A stretch of DNA of 14,435 nucleotides, taken from Rhodospirillales bacterium. Lineage in GTDB: Bacteria > Pseudomonadota > Alphaproteobacteria > JAREAF01. The position numbers and the translations under genes were made by a program. Shown one piece after another: positions 8,001-14,435 of this stretch (the stretch's first letter is position 1; the number at the start of each line of letters is the position of its first letter). The stretch covers positions 1 to 14,435 of the forward strand of contig JAREAF010000023.1 of NCBI GenBank assembly GCA_029240475.1, read 5' to 3'. Under the pieces are notes generated by a model that was not told where the DNA came from, made no database searches, and saw only the letters and a list, made by a program, of their open reading frames with translations.

Positions 8001-8266
8001 TGGAGCTGCAGCCGCAACACCGCCTGGCCGTGACGCAGGCGGCGGAGGATTGGCAGCAGCTCGCCTGCACCAAGTTTCTCGACGGTTACCGGAGCGCCGC
8101 CGAAGGTTTAAGCTCGCATCCCGGGGGCGAGGATGCGGACCGGCTGTTGCGACTATTCCTGATGGAGAAGGTGCTATACGAGATCGCCTATGAGGGCGCC
8201 AACCGGCCGAGCTGGATCAGCATTCCGCTCGGCGGCCTGCTGCGCCTTCTGGGGAGGGCGGCGTGA
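5009..8266 (+). CDS. treS: Trehalose synthase (maltose alpha-D-glucosyltransferase) fused to maltokinase
   Basis: A 1085-residue bifunctional cytoplasmic enzyme. The N-terminal half interconverts trehalose and maltose; the C-terminal half phosphorylates maltose with ATP to give maltose-1-phosphate for GlgE. TreS covers about residues 1-545, starting WYKDAIIYELHIKAYFDSN, a hallmark of TreS. Conserved residues are N103-H104, nucleophile D202 (GLRLDA), acid/base E244 (FLAEAN) and H309-D310 (RNHDEL). The maltokinase (Pep2/Mak-like) begins near 583 with FEKAVLPEFIAQQRWFAGK. It has a likely ATP-site lysine K747 (VLKVLRR) followed by acidic residues in HPELE, catalytic-loop D940 in HGDLHLGQ, and metal-binding D957 in IIDFEGEP. 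Such fusions are known in many bacteria. The start at 5009 has only a distant AAGGGGG (4991-4997), so coupling to glgE is possible. The stop TGA overlaps the glgB GTG by 4 bases. Both halves look intact. Confidence 0.96.
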   Translation: MTDPLWYKDAIIYELHIKAYFDSNDDGVGDFKGLTQKLDYLQDLGVTALWLLPFYPSPQRDDGYDIADYLDVNPAYGTIADFRNFVREAHRRGLKVITELVINHTSDQHPWFQRARQAKPGSSHRDYYVWSDTDQKYQDTRIIFTDTETSNWAWDTVAKAYYWHRFFSHQPDLNFDNPAVIRSVNKVMNFWLEMGVDGLRLDAIPYLVERDGTNNENLPETHAVLRQLRAWLDQNFEGRMFLAEANQWPEDVLPYFGDGDECHMAFHFPVMPRIYMALAQEDRHPIADIMRQTPEIPENCQWAIFLRNHDELTLEMVTDRERDYLWQFYASERQARINLGIRRRLAPLLENDRRKIELLNSLLMSMPGTPVLYYGDEIGMGDNIFLGDRNGVRTPMQWSPDRNGGFSRADPARLYLPPIMDPVYGFQSVNVEAQQRNASSLLNWTRRLIAMRKAYQAFGRGSLSFLYPGNRKVLAYLRQHGAETVLCIANLSRATQPVELDLSAFKGRVPVEMLGGTAFPPIGELPYFVTLGPYGFFWFLLREEAEAPAWLESLRGGGRREVVTLVLARGAASLLEAEPKRSFEKAVLPEFIAQQRWFAGKGKRMEGARLLDLAELQGADRVWALAMLDVALAHEPSQHYFLPLALAFGPEAEEPATAYQAQVLARARKGPRIGLLIDATYDERFAGALVTAMAGDARVPTARGGEVRFIGSERLRAQHLQTDAPAQRVGREQSNSSLTVGDSMVLKVLRRVQPGIHPELEVSRFLTEAGFRNTPSFLGGIELQAQDGASWALAVLQGRVQNQGDGWSWTLDHLKRVLDEAQLMAAPQEGSADPHGIYGALITTLGVRVAEMHRAFATPVDDPAFAPEPVTPADLQRWAEDARVQGRAARAALQANRQSIAEEHRQEAERLLADWQPVEERIAELAPGGASFLKTRLHGDLHLGQVLLCKDDFSIIDFEGEPARSIEERRAKHCILKDVGGMLRSFDYAAAASVADRLELQPQHRLAVTQAAEDWQQLACTKFLDGYRSAAEGLSSHPGGEDADRLLRLFLMEKVLYEIAYEGANRPSWISIPLGGLLRLLGRAA

Positions 8267-10476
8267 ATGTCGACGCGCTGATCGAGCCGGGCGCGATGGA
8301 GGCGATCGTCGCGGGCGATTGCGGCGACCCCTTCGCGCATCTTGGCATGCATCGCCGCTCCGGGGCGCTGATCGTGACCGCCTTCCTGCCCGAGGCGGCG
8401 CGCGCGGCGGTCGTAGCCGGCGATGGCGCCGAGCCCGCACCGGCGCATATGCAGCGCATCCATCCCGGCGGGCTCTTCGCCACGCGCATCGACCGGCGCG
8501 AGCCGTTCCGCTACCGCTTTCGCCTGCGGTCCGACGGGGCCGAGTTCGAGATCGAGGACCCGTACCGTTTTCCGCCGCTGCTCGGGGAGCAGGACGCTTA
8601 TCTGCTCGCGGAGGGCACCCACACCCGCATCTATGAGAAGCTCGGCGCGCATCCGATGGTGCTGGACGGGGTGGCCGGCGTCGGCTTCGCCGTCTGGGCG
8701 CCCAACGCGCGACGGGTCAGCGTGGTCGGCGAGTTCAATCGCTGGGACGGCCGGCGGCATCCCATGCGCCTGCGCATGGAATGCGGGGTCTGGGAGCTGT
8801 TCATCCCGGGCGTCAAGGAAGGTGCGCTCTATAAATACGAGATCAAGGCCCGCTGGGGCGAGCTCCTGCCGCTGAAGTCGGATCCCGTGGCCTTCCGCGC
8901 CGAGCGCACTCCCGCGACGGCTTCGGTCGTTTTCGACCTGAACGGGCGGCGCGGCGGGGAGGACCCGACCTGGCCCGCCATGCGCCAGCGCATGAACCAG
9001 CGCGATGCTCCGATCAGCATCTATGAGGTGCATCTGGGGTCTTGGCGCAGGAATCCCGAGCAGGGCAACCGCTATCTCACCTACGCGGAGATGGCGGACA
9101 GCCTCGTGCCTTACGTGAAGGACCTGGGTTTCACCCATGTCGAGCTGTTGCCCGTTTCGGAATACCCGTTCGATGGCTCCTGGGGCTATCAGCCGACCGG
9201 CCTCTACGCGCCGACCAGCCGTTTCGGCACGCCGGACGAGTTCCGCATGCTCCTCCGGCGCTTCCACGAGGCGGGAATCGGCGTGCTCATCGACTGGGTG
9301 CCGGGGCATTTTCCGTCCGACGCCCACGGGCTCGCCCGCTTCGACGGCACGGCGCTCTATGAGCATGCCGACCCGCGCAAGGGGCTGCACCGGGACTGGG
9401 ACACGCTCATATATAATTATGGGCGAAACGAGGTCGCGAATTTCCTGATCGCCAACGCCATCTACTGGATCCGCGAGCATGGGGTGGACGGGCTGCGCGT
9501 CGATGCCGTCGCCTCGATGCTCTATCTGGATTACAGCCGCGCGGCCGGGGAGTGGGTTCCGAACGAGTTCGGCGGGCGCGAGAATCTCGAGGCGATCCGG
9601 TTCCTCAGGCGCACCAACGAGATCGTCTTTGCCGAGGGGGAGGGGGCGACCACCGCGGCCGAGGAATCGACCGCCTGGCCGATGGTCTCGCGGCCGACCT
9701 ATATCGGCGGGCTCGGTTTCGGTTTCAAGTGGAACATGGGCTGGATGCACGACACCCTGGACTACATGTCCAAGGACCCGCTGTTCCGCCGCTTTCATCA
9801 CGACCGGATGACCTTCGGCCTGCTCTACGCCTTCACGGAGAACTTTATTCTGCCGCTGTCCCATGACGAGGTGGTGCACGGGAAGGGCTCGCTCCTGGGC
9901 AAGATGCCGGGCGACCGGTGGCAGAAATTCGCGAACCTGCGCACCTACTTCGCCTATATGTGGACGATGCCCGGCAAGAAGCTTCTCTTCATGGGCGGCG
10001 AGTTCGGCCAGGAGCGGGAGTGGAACCACGATGTCAGCCTCGACTGGCACCTGCTGGATGATCCGCTGCACCGGGGCGTGCAGCGCCTGATCCGCGACCT
10101 GAACCGGCTCTATCGGGAGCTGCCGGCCCTGCATCAGCTCGATTGCGAGCCGCAGGGCTTCGAGTGGATCGACTGCAACGATGTCGAGCAGAGCGTCTTC
10201 ACCTGGCGGCGCCGCGGCCGGCGTCCGGAAGACGAGGTCGTGGTGGTCGCCAACTTCACCCCCGTGCCGCGGCCGGCCTACCGCATCGGCCTGCCCTGCT
10301 CGGGCCTCTGGAGCGAGCGGCTCAACACCGACGCCGCCGAATATGGCGGCAGCGGCATCGGCAATGCCGGCCAGGTGCGGGCGGAACCCTCGCCCTGGCA
10401 GGGGCGTCCTTGTTCCGCGGCTCTGATCGTGCCGCCGCTCGCAGCCCTCGTCCTCACCCCGGTCCGGGAGCCGTGA
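8263..10476 (+). CDS. glgB: 1,4-alpha-glucan branching enzyme
   Basis: A 737-residue GH13 enzyme that cuts alpha-1,4 chains and rejoins them as alpha-1,6 branches, converting the GlgE product into glycogen. Length is close to the 728-residue E. coli enzyme. It has both N-terminal modules: an N1-like domain (about 1-110) and a CBM48 (about 120-225, FAVWAPNARRVSVVGEFNRWDG). The barrel follows from about 250 (ISIYEVHLGSW). The catalytic residues are D414 (LRVDAVASMLYLDYSR), E467 (AEESTAWP) and D535 (LPLSHDEVVHGKGS); their spacing of 53 and 121 residues equals that of E. coli D405, E458 and D526. The start is GTG at 8263, overlapping the treS stop as GTGA, with GGGGAGGG just upstream. This arrangement implies translational coupling. 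No lesion is seen. Confidence 0.97.
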   Translation: MNVDALIEPGAMEAIVAGDCGDPFAHLGMHRRSGALIVTAFLPEAARAAVVAGDGAEPAPAHMQRIHPGGLFATRIDRREPFRYRFRLRSDGAEFEIEDPYRFPPLLGEQDAYLLAEGTHTRIYEKLGAHPMVLDGVAGVGFAVWAPNARRVSVVGEFNRWDGRRHPMRLRMECGVWELFIPGVKEGALYKYEIKARWGELLPLKSDPVAFRAERTPATASVVFDLNGRRGGEDPTWPAMRQRMNQRDAPISIYEVHLGSWRRNPEQGNRYLTYAEMADSLVPYVKDLGFTHVELLPVSEYPFDGSWGYQPTGLYAPTSRFGTPDEFRMLLRRFHEAGIGVLIDWVPGHFPSDAHGLARFDGTALYEHADPRKGLHRDWDTLIYNYGRNEVANFLIANAIYWIREHGVDGLRVDAVASMLYLDYSRAAGEWVPNEFGGRENLEAIRFLRRTNEIVFAEGEGATTAAEESTAWPMVSRPTYIGGLGFGFKWNMGWMHDTLDYMSKDPLFRRFHHDRMTFGLLYAFTENFILPLSHDEVVHGKGSLLGKMPGDRWQKFANLRTYFAYMWTMPGKKLLFMGGEFGQEREWNHDVSLDWHLLDDPLHRGVQRLIRDLNRLYRELPALHQLDCEPQGFEWIDCNDVEQSVFTWRRRGRRPEDEVVVVANFTPVPRPAYRIGLPCSGLWSERLNTDAAEYGGSGIGNAGQVRAEPSPWQGRPCSAALIVPPLAALVLTPVREP

Positions 10477-10504
10477 CGGCGCTCCTCTGACGAAAGCCGC
10501 GCCT

Positions 10505-10510
10505 GGGAGG
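10505..10510 (+). promoter_or_regulatory. Ribosome binding site for glgX
   Basis: GGGAGG lies 4 nt before the ATG at 10515, within the 38-base gap after glgB. It confirms that translation of glgX starts normally despite the later stop codon. Confidence 0.55.
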
Positions 10511-10514
10511 CTCA

Positions 10515-11648
10515 ATGCCTGAACGGAAGACCCGGGTCTGGCCCGGCATGCCCTACCCGCTGGGCGCGAGCTGGGACGGAAAAGGGGTCAATTTTGCGCT
10601 CTTCTCCGAGAACGCCGAAGCGGTCGAGCTGTGCCTGTTCGACGACCGCGGCGAGCAGGAGCTCGCGCGCGTCCGCCTGCCCGAATACACCGACGAGGTC
10701 TGGCACGGCTATTTCCCCGACCTCAGGCCGGGCCAGGTCTATGGCTATCGCGTCTACGGCCCATACGATCCGGCGCGCGGCCATCGCTTCAACCATCACA
10801 AGCTGCTGCTCGACCCCTACGCCAAGGGGCTGACGCGCTCGATCCGCTGGAACGACGCGCATTTCGCCTACAGGGTGGGCGCTGAGCAAGCCGATCTCAG
10901 CTTCGACGAGCGCGACAATGCGCGCTGGATGATGAAGTGCCGCGTGGTCGACACCGCCTTCACCTGGGGAGAGGACCAGCACCCGCGCACGGAGTGGCAC
11001 CAATCCATCATCTACGAGATGCATGTGCGCGGCTACACCATGATGCATCCGGAGGTGCCGGCGACCATGCGCGGCACCTTCGCCGGCCTGACGCGGCCGC
11101 CGGTGCTCGATTATCTGCGCTCGCTCGGCATCACCGCCGTCGAGCTCCTGCCCGTGCAGGCCTTCCTCGACGACCGCCATCTCATCGAGCGCGAGCTCAG
11201 CAACTACTGGGGCTACAACCCCATCGCCTATTTCGCTCCGGAGCCGCGCTATCTCTCCAGCGGCCTTGCCTCGGAATTCAAGACCTTCGTCCATCTGATG
11301 CACGACGCCGGGATCGAGGTGATCCTGGACGTGGTCTACAACCACACGGCCGAGGGCAACCAGATGGGCCCGACGCTCTGCTTCCGCGGGATCGACAACG
11401 CCTCCTATTACCGGCTCGTGCCCGGCGATGAGCGCCACTACATGGACTTCACCGGCTGCGGCAATGCGCTGAACCTGCATCATCCGCGCGTGCTGCAGCT
11501 GGTGATGGATTCCCTCCGCTATTGGGTGGAGGAGATGCATGTCGACGGCTTCCGCTTCGACCTCGCGACCACGACCGCGCGTGAGGCCGCGGCCTTCGAC
11601 AATCATTCCGGCTTCCTCGATTCGGTCCGCCAGGATCCCGTGCTCTAG
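10515..11648 (+). CDS. glgX: GlgX N-terminal fragment (CBM48 plus first half of the GH13 barrel)
   Basis: The 377-residue product actually terminated by TAG. A CBM48-like domain occupies about residues 10-130 (GASWDGKGVNFALFSENAEAV). The barrel starts near 162 (HQSIIYEMHVRGYT), with region I D272-N276-H277 (DVVYNHTAEG) and nucleophile D349 (VDGFRFDLATT). It ends shortly after the nucleophile, so it lacks the acid/base and the third catalytic acid and cannot be an active hydrolase alone. The start ATG has a good GGAGG-type site. Confidence 0.7.
   Translation: MPERKTRVWPGMPYPLGASWDGKGVNFALFSENAEAVELCLFDDRGEQELARVRLPEYTDEVWHGYFPDLRPGQVYGYRVYGPYDPARGHRFNHHKLLLDPYAKGLTRSIRWNDAHFAYRVGAEQADLSFDERDNARWMMKCRVVDTAFTWGEDQHPRTEWHQSIIYEMHVRGYTMMHPEVPATMRGTFAGLTRPPVLDYLRSLGITAVELLPVQAFLDDRHLIERELSNYWGYNPIAYFAPEPRYLSSGLASEFKTFVHLMHDAGIEVILDVVYNHTAEGNQMGPTLCFRGIDNASYYRLVPGDERHYMDFTGCGNALNLHHPRVLQLVMDSLRYWVEEMHVDGFRFDLATTTAREAAAFDNHSGFLDSVRQDPVL
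11646..11648 (+). other. In-frame TAG stop inside glgX
   Basis: The only TAG that ends a real reading frame in the window; the five other complete gene ends (1554, 4989, 8266, 10476, 12689) are all TGA. The next codons are CAA and GTG, in frame with the conserved GlgX sequence. A one-base difference from TCG (Ser) is the simplest explanation. Confidence 0.85.
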
Positions 11649-11651
11649 CAA

Positions 11652-12689
11652 GTGAAGCTGATCGCCGAGCCCTGGGACGTGGGCGAGGGCGGCTACCAGC
11701 TCGGCAATTTCCCGCCCGGCTGGACCGAGTGGAACGACCAGTATCGCGACACGGTCCGCCGCTTCTGGAAGGGCGATGAGGGGCTGATCGGCACAATGGC
11801 CGGCGTGATGACCGGCTCCCAGCACATCTTTGGCCGCAAGGGCCGCCGGCCCTGGGCCTCGATCAACTTCGTGACCGCCCATGACGGTTTCACACTCGCC
11901 GATCTCGTCACCTACAACCAGAAGCACAATGAGGCCAATCTCGAAGAGAATCGCGACGGAACGGATAACAACAACAGCTGGAACTGCGGCGTCGAGGGGC
12001 CTACCGACGATCCCGCGATCCGGAAGCTCCGCCGTCAGCAGATGCGCAACATGCTGGCCACGCTGCTCCTGTCGCAGGGCGTGCCGATGCTGCTGGGCGG
12101 CGACGAATTCGGCCGCAGCCAGGGCGGCAACAACAACGCCTATTGCCTGGACAGCGAGATCTCCTGGTTAGACTGGGAGGAGATCGACGAGGAGGGGCGG
12201 CGCCTGAGCGAATTCGTGCGCCGCCTGATCAGGCTGCGCCACCGCCACATCGTCTTCCACCGCGCCCGCTTCTTTTCCGGGCGCATCATCCCCGGCACGG
12301 AGCGTAAGGACATCACCTGGATCCGTCCGGACGGGAAGGAGAAGGGGACCGAGGATTGGGGCGTGCACTATGCCCGCTGCCTTGCCTTCCTCATCAACGG
12401 CGCGGCCGGCCAGTACCATCTGACGGCGATGGGCCAGCCGCAGCCGGACGACACCTTCTTCGTCGTGCTGAACTCGGGCGACAAGCCGGCGAAATATCTC
12501 CTGCCCGAGGTGGAGAATGGCGATAGCTGGGAGCTGGTGCTCGATACGGCGCGCGACGAGCCCTATGCGAAGGAGCTCGGGCTGTCCGGAGGCAGCGCCT
12601 ACGAGGTCAAGCCGCGCTCCTTCGTATTGCTGGCCGAGCGCTCCCAGGCAGGCGCCGCCGCAGCCGCCGCCGTGCGGCGGGACCAGTGA
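11652..12689 (+). CDS. glgX: GlgX C-terminal fragment (rest of GH13 barrel and C-domain)
   Basis: Open reading in the same frame as the upstream fragment, starting with a GTG only 3 nt after the TAG and giving up to 345 residues. It begins KLIAEPWDVGEGGYQ, with the acid/base Glu in LIAEPWD and the third acid in VTAHDGF. The middle part carries GVPMLLGGDEFGRSQGGNNNAYC, typical of GlgX. A short Ala-rich tail ends it. The only purine tract before the GTG (AGGA at 11632-11635) is about 16 nt away, so efficient re-initiation is doubtful. Its TGA overlaps the treZ GTG by 4 bases. Whether it is made as a separate protein is unknown. Confidence 0.6.
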   Translation: MKLIAEPWDVGEGGYQLGNFPPGWTEWNDQYRDTVRRFWKGDEGLIGTMAGVMTGSQHIFGRKGRRPWASINFVTAHDGFTLADLVTYNQKHNEANLEENRDGTDNNNSWNCGVEGPTDDPAIRKLRRQQMRNMLATLLLSQGVPMLLGGDEFGRSQGGNNNAYCLDSEISWLDWEEIDEEGRRLSEFVRRLIRLRHRHIVFHRARFFSGRIIPGTERKDITWIRPDGKEKGTEDWGVHYARCLAFLINGAAGQYHLTAMGQPQPDDTFFVVLNSGDKPAKYLLPEVENGDSWELVLDTARDEPYAKELGLSGGSAYEVKPRSFVLLAERSQAGAAAAAAVRRDQ

Positions 12690-14435
12690 AACGCGCTTTC
12701 GACATGCCGTTCGGCGCCGCCTGGACGGGGGAGGGCGCGCGCTTCCGCCTCTGGGCCCCGGGCGCCCGCACGGTTGAGCTGGAGCTCCAGGGCGGCCGGA
12801 CGCGCATTCCGATGGAGCAGGCGGAGGACGGGTTCGTCGAGCTCAGGCTGACGGACGTCCGGCCGGGCGACCGCTATGCCTATCGCATCGATGGCGAGAT
12901 CACCGTCCCGGACCCCGCCTCTCGATTTCAGCCCGAGGACGTCCACGGCCCCAGCGAACTGATCGATCCCCGCGCGTTCGACTGGTCCGATGAGGGTTGG
13001 CGCGGCCGCCCCTGGGAAGAGGCGGTGATCTACGAGCTGCATGTAGGCTCCTTCACCGAGGAAGGATCGTTTGCAGGCATAGAGCGCCGCCTCGGCCATC
13101 TGGCCGAGCTCGGCGCCACGGTCATCGAGCTGATGCCCCTCTCCGAGTTCCCGGGCAGGCGGAACTGGGGCTATGACGGGGCTTTCCTCTTCGCTCCCGA
13201 TTCCGCTTATGGACGGCCGGAAGATCTGAAGCGTCTGGTGCAGGCCGCTCATCGCCGCGGCCTCATGGTGATGCTGGACGTCGTCTACAATCATTTCGGG
13301 CCGGAGGGGAACTATCTCGGCCGCTACGCACCGCCATTCTTCGACCAATCCCGCCACACGCCATGGGGCGCCGCGATCAATTTCGACCGCGAGGGATCGG
13401 CGGCCGTGCGCGCCTTCTTCGTCGCGAACGCGCTCTACTGGCTCACCGAATTCAACATGGACGGGCTCCGCTTCGACGCGGTGCATGCGATCCTGGACGG
13501 CTCCAGCCCCGACATCCTGGAGGAGATCGCTACCACCGTGCGCGCACGGCTTGGCGCGGACCGCCACATCCATCTGGTGCTGGAGAACGATCACAACGCC
13601 GCGCGCTATCTGAGTCGCGACCGCGACGGCCGTCCGGGCCTCTACACGGCGCAGTGGAACGACGACTACCATCACGCCATGCATGTGATGCTCACGGGCG
13701 AGGGCGGCGGCTATTACGGCGACTACGCGCGGGGCGCCGTGCGCCATCTCGTGCGCACGCTGACCGAAGGCTTTGCCTATCAGGGAGAACCCTCGCGGTT
13801 CCGCAAGGACGCACCGCGCGGGGAGGCCAGCGCGGGCCTGCCGCCGACCGCCTTCGTAAACTTCCTGCAGAACCACGACCAGATCGGCAACCGCGCCTTC
13901 GGCGAGCGGCTGTCCGCGCTCTGCGCTCCGAACGCAGCTGCGGCAGCGGTATCGGCATTGCTCCTCGCTCCGCACGTGCCGCTCCTCTTCATGGGCGAGG
14001 AATGGGACGCGCCCGAGCCCTTCCCGTTCTTTTGCGACTTCTCCGGCGAGCTGGCCGACCTCGTGCGCGAGGGGCGGCGGCGTGAATTTGCCGAGTTTCC
14101 GGCCTTCGCCGATCCGCAGCTGCGCGCGCGCATTCCCGACCCGATCGCCCCGGCGACCTTCCAAAGCGCGGTCCTGGATTGGAGGCGGCAGGACGAGCCG
14201 CTGCACCGGGACCGGCTGGAACTCTATCGGCGGCTGCTGGACATCCGCCGCCGCGAGATCGCGCCGCGCCTGGGAGGAATGAGCGATCCTGCCGCAACCG
14301 TCGAAGAGGTGGGCGAGCGCCATTTCAGCGTCCGCTGGCGGCTCGGCGACGGCTCGTTGCTGGCGCTGGACGCGAACCTCTCCGGCGATGCGGTCTCTGG
14401 AATTCCCGCGCGCCGGCGGAACGGCCGGCTGCTGC
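12686..14435 (+). CDS. treZ: Malto-oligosyltrehalose trehalohydrolase, 3' end outside the window
   Basis: A GH13_10 enzyme that cuts the terminal trehalose from maltooligosyl-trehalose, the second step of the TreY-TreZ route. 583 codons are open to the edge, close to the usual 580-610, so little is missing. A CBM48-like N-domain (FDMPFGAAWTGEGARFRLWAPGA) covers about residues 5-90. The barrel follows from about 110 (VIYELHVGSFTEEGSF), with NWGYDGAFLFAPDSAYGRPEDL and DVVYNHFGPEGNYL. The catalytic residues are nucleophile D264 (GLRFDAVHAI), acid/base E300 (LVLENDHNAARYL) and D398 (QNHDQIGNRAFGERL), in the same order and similar spacing as Sulfolobus TreZ. The start is GTG at 12686, overlapping the glgX TGA as GTGA, with only a weak GGCGGGA upstream, so it probably depends on ribosomes finishing glgX. 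The ATG at 12704 is a possible but less likely start. treY is expected downstream. Confidence 0.94.
   Translation, partial: MKRAFDMPFGAAWTGEGARFRLWAPGARTVELELQGGRTRIPMEQAEDGFVELRLTDVRPGDRYAYRIDGEITVPDPASRFQPEDVHGPSELIDPRAFDWSDEGWRGRPWEEAVIYELHVGSFTEEGSFAGIERRLGHLAELGATVIELMPLSEFPGRRNWGYDGAFLFAPDSAYGRPEDLKRLVQAAHRRGLMVMLDVVYNHFGPEGNYLGRYAPPFFDQSRHTPWGAAINFDREGSAAVRAFFVANALYWLTEFNMDGLRFDAVHAILDGSSPDILEEIATTVRARLGADRHIHLVLENDHNAARYLSRDRDGRPGLYTAQWNDDYHHAMHVMLTGEGGGYYGDYARGAVRHLVRTLTEGFAYQGEPSRFRKDAPRGEASAGLPPTAFVNFLQNHDQIGNRAFGERLSALCAPNAAAAAVSALLLAPHVPLLFMGEEWDAPEPFPFFCDFSGELADLVREGRRREFAEFPAFADPQLRARIPDPIAPATFQSAVLDWRRQDEPLHRDRLELYRRLLDIRRREIAPRLGGMSDPAATVEEVGERHFSVRWRLGDGSLLALDANLSGDAVSGIPARRRNGRLL

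Larger units (their letters stand above)
10515..12689 (+). pseudogene. glgX: Glycogen debranching enzyme GlgX/TreX interrupted by an in-frame amber codon
   Basis: As one frame this spans 725 codons and encodes a GH13_11 debranching enzyme that hydrolyses alpha-1,6 branches of glycogen. Next to treZ it probably serves as the TreX step that supplies linear chains for trehalose release. The frame is open except for TAG at 11646-11648 (codon 378). The protein reads DPVL-stop-QVKLIAEPWD where the family, from memory, usually reads DPVLSQVKLIAEPWD. A single change from TCG would explain it. Counting through the stop, the catalytic residues are D349 (FRFDLATT), E385 (LIAEPWD) and D457 (TAHDGF), so the stop separates the nucleophile from the acid/base. 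No frameshift, deletion or change of codon bias is seen, so the lesion is recent, a sequencing error, or tolerated by suppression. All other complete genes here end in TGA. Confidence 0.8.

Noticed and set aside
9412..9417. TATAAT, a perfect -10 hexamer, inside glgB
   Set aside because: It encodes the conserved LIYNYG motif of GlgB, whose Ile, Tyr and Asn codons are unavoidably AT-rich. There is no -35 element at 16-18 bases and no extended -10.
10477..10514. Possible hairpin between glgB and glgX (GGCGC at 10478-10482 with GCGCC at 10499-10503)
   Set aside because: Only a 5-base stem with a long loop and no T-run; it is not convincing as a terminator or attenuator.
11640..11660. Frameshift or programmed frameshifting as the cause of the glgX split
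   Set aside because: The reading frame is identical on both sides of the TAG, with no slippery sequence and no missing residues, so it is a nonsense codon and not a frameshift.
1594..14323. Very long open frames on the minus strand opposite the glucan genes (for example 1594-5043, 4766-8020, 8188-10515, 10512-11927 and 12599-14323)
   Set aside because: They mirror plus-strand genes with clear catalytic motifs and arise from the strong G/C third-position bias. Their translations are low-complexity, rich in Arg, Ala, Gly, His and Asp, with no recognisable domain.
1..14435. Mobile elements, CRISPR arrays, tRNA or rRNA genes
   Set aside because: No transposase or integrase motifs, repeat-spacer arrays, terminal inverted repeats or RNA-gene signatures were seen. 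Base composition is uniform apart from the intergenic gap.

Overview
The window looks like chromosomal DNA of a GC-rich alphaproteobacterium, most likely Hyphomicrobiales (the Bradyrhizobium/Methylobacterium-like part of the order). This rests on strong G/C third-codon bias, the use of GTG starts, an oversized GlgE, and a gene order (glgE, treS-maltokinase, glgB, glgX, treZ) that I associate from memory with that group. No database search was possible, so the genus is not claimed.

Layout. Positions 1-554 hold the 5' part of a minus-strand LuxR/NarL-type response regulator that runs off the left edge. Positions 555-915 are a divergent intergenic region with several inverted repeats. Positions 916-1554 hold a second, plus-strand LuxR/NarL-type response regulator. 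From 1639 to the right edge there is one tightly packed plus-strand run of alpha-glucan and trehalose genes: glgE with an extra N-terminal GH13 domain (1639-4989), a treS-maltokinase fusion (5009-8266), glgB (8263-10476), glgX interrupted by an in-frame amber codon (10515-12689), and treZ (12686 to the edge, incomplete). treY would be expected next.

How the genes work together. TreS isomerises trehalose to maltose, and the fused maltokinase makes maltose-1-phosphate. GlgE adds the maltosyl unit to a linear alpha-1,4-glucan, and GlgB branches the product into glycogen. In the other direction a GlgX/TreX debranching enzyme exposes linear chains for TreY and TreZ, which release trehalose. With treY beyond the edge, the cluster would encode a closed trehalose-glycogen loop. 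The two orphan response regulators are plausible local regulators, but nothing in the sequence proves it.

Main points of interest. (1) glgX carries a single TAG exactly between its catalytic nucleophile and its acid/base residue, with an otherwise uninterrupted frame on both sides. (2) GlgE appears to be a tandem duplication of a GlgE-like GH13 barrel: the N-terminal copy keeps the catalytic triad, but the residues I would expect to bind the phosphate of maltose-1-phosphate are replaced. (3) Dyad structures lie between the two regulators, and a GNRA-capped hairpin lies directly before the glgE ribosome binding site. Most of the window is otherwise a recognisable, known pathway.
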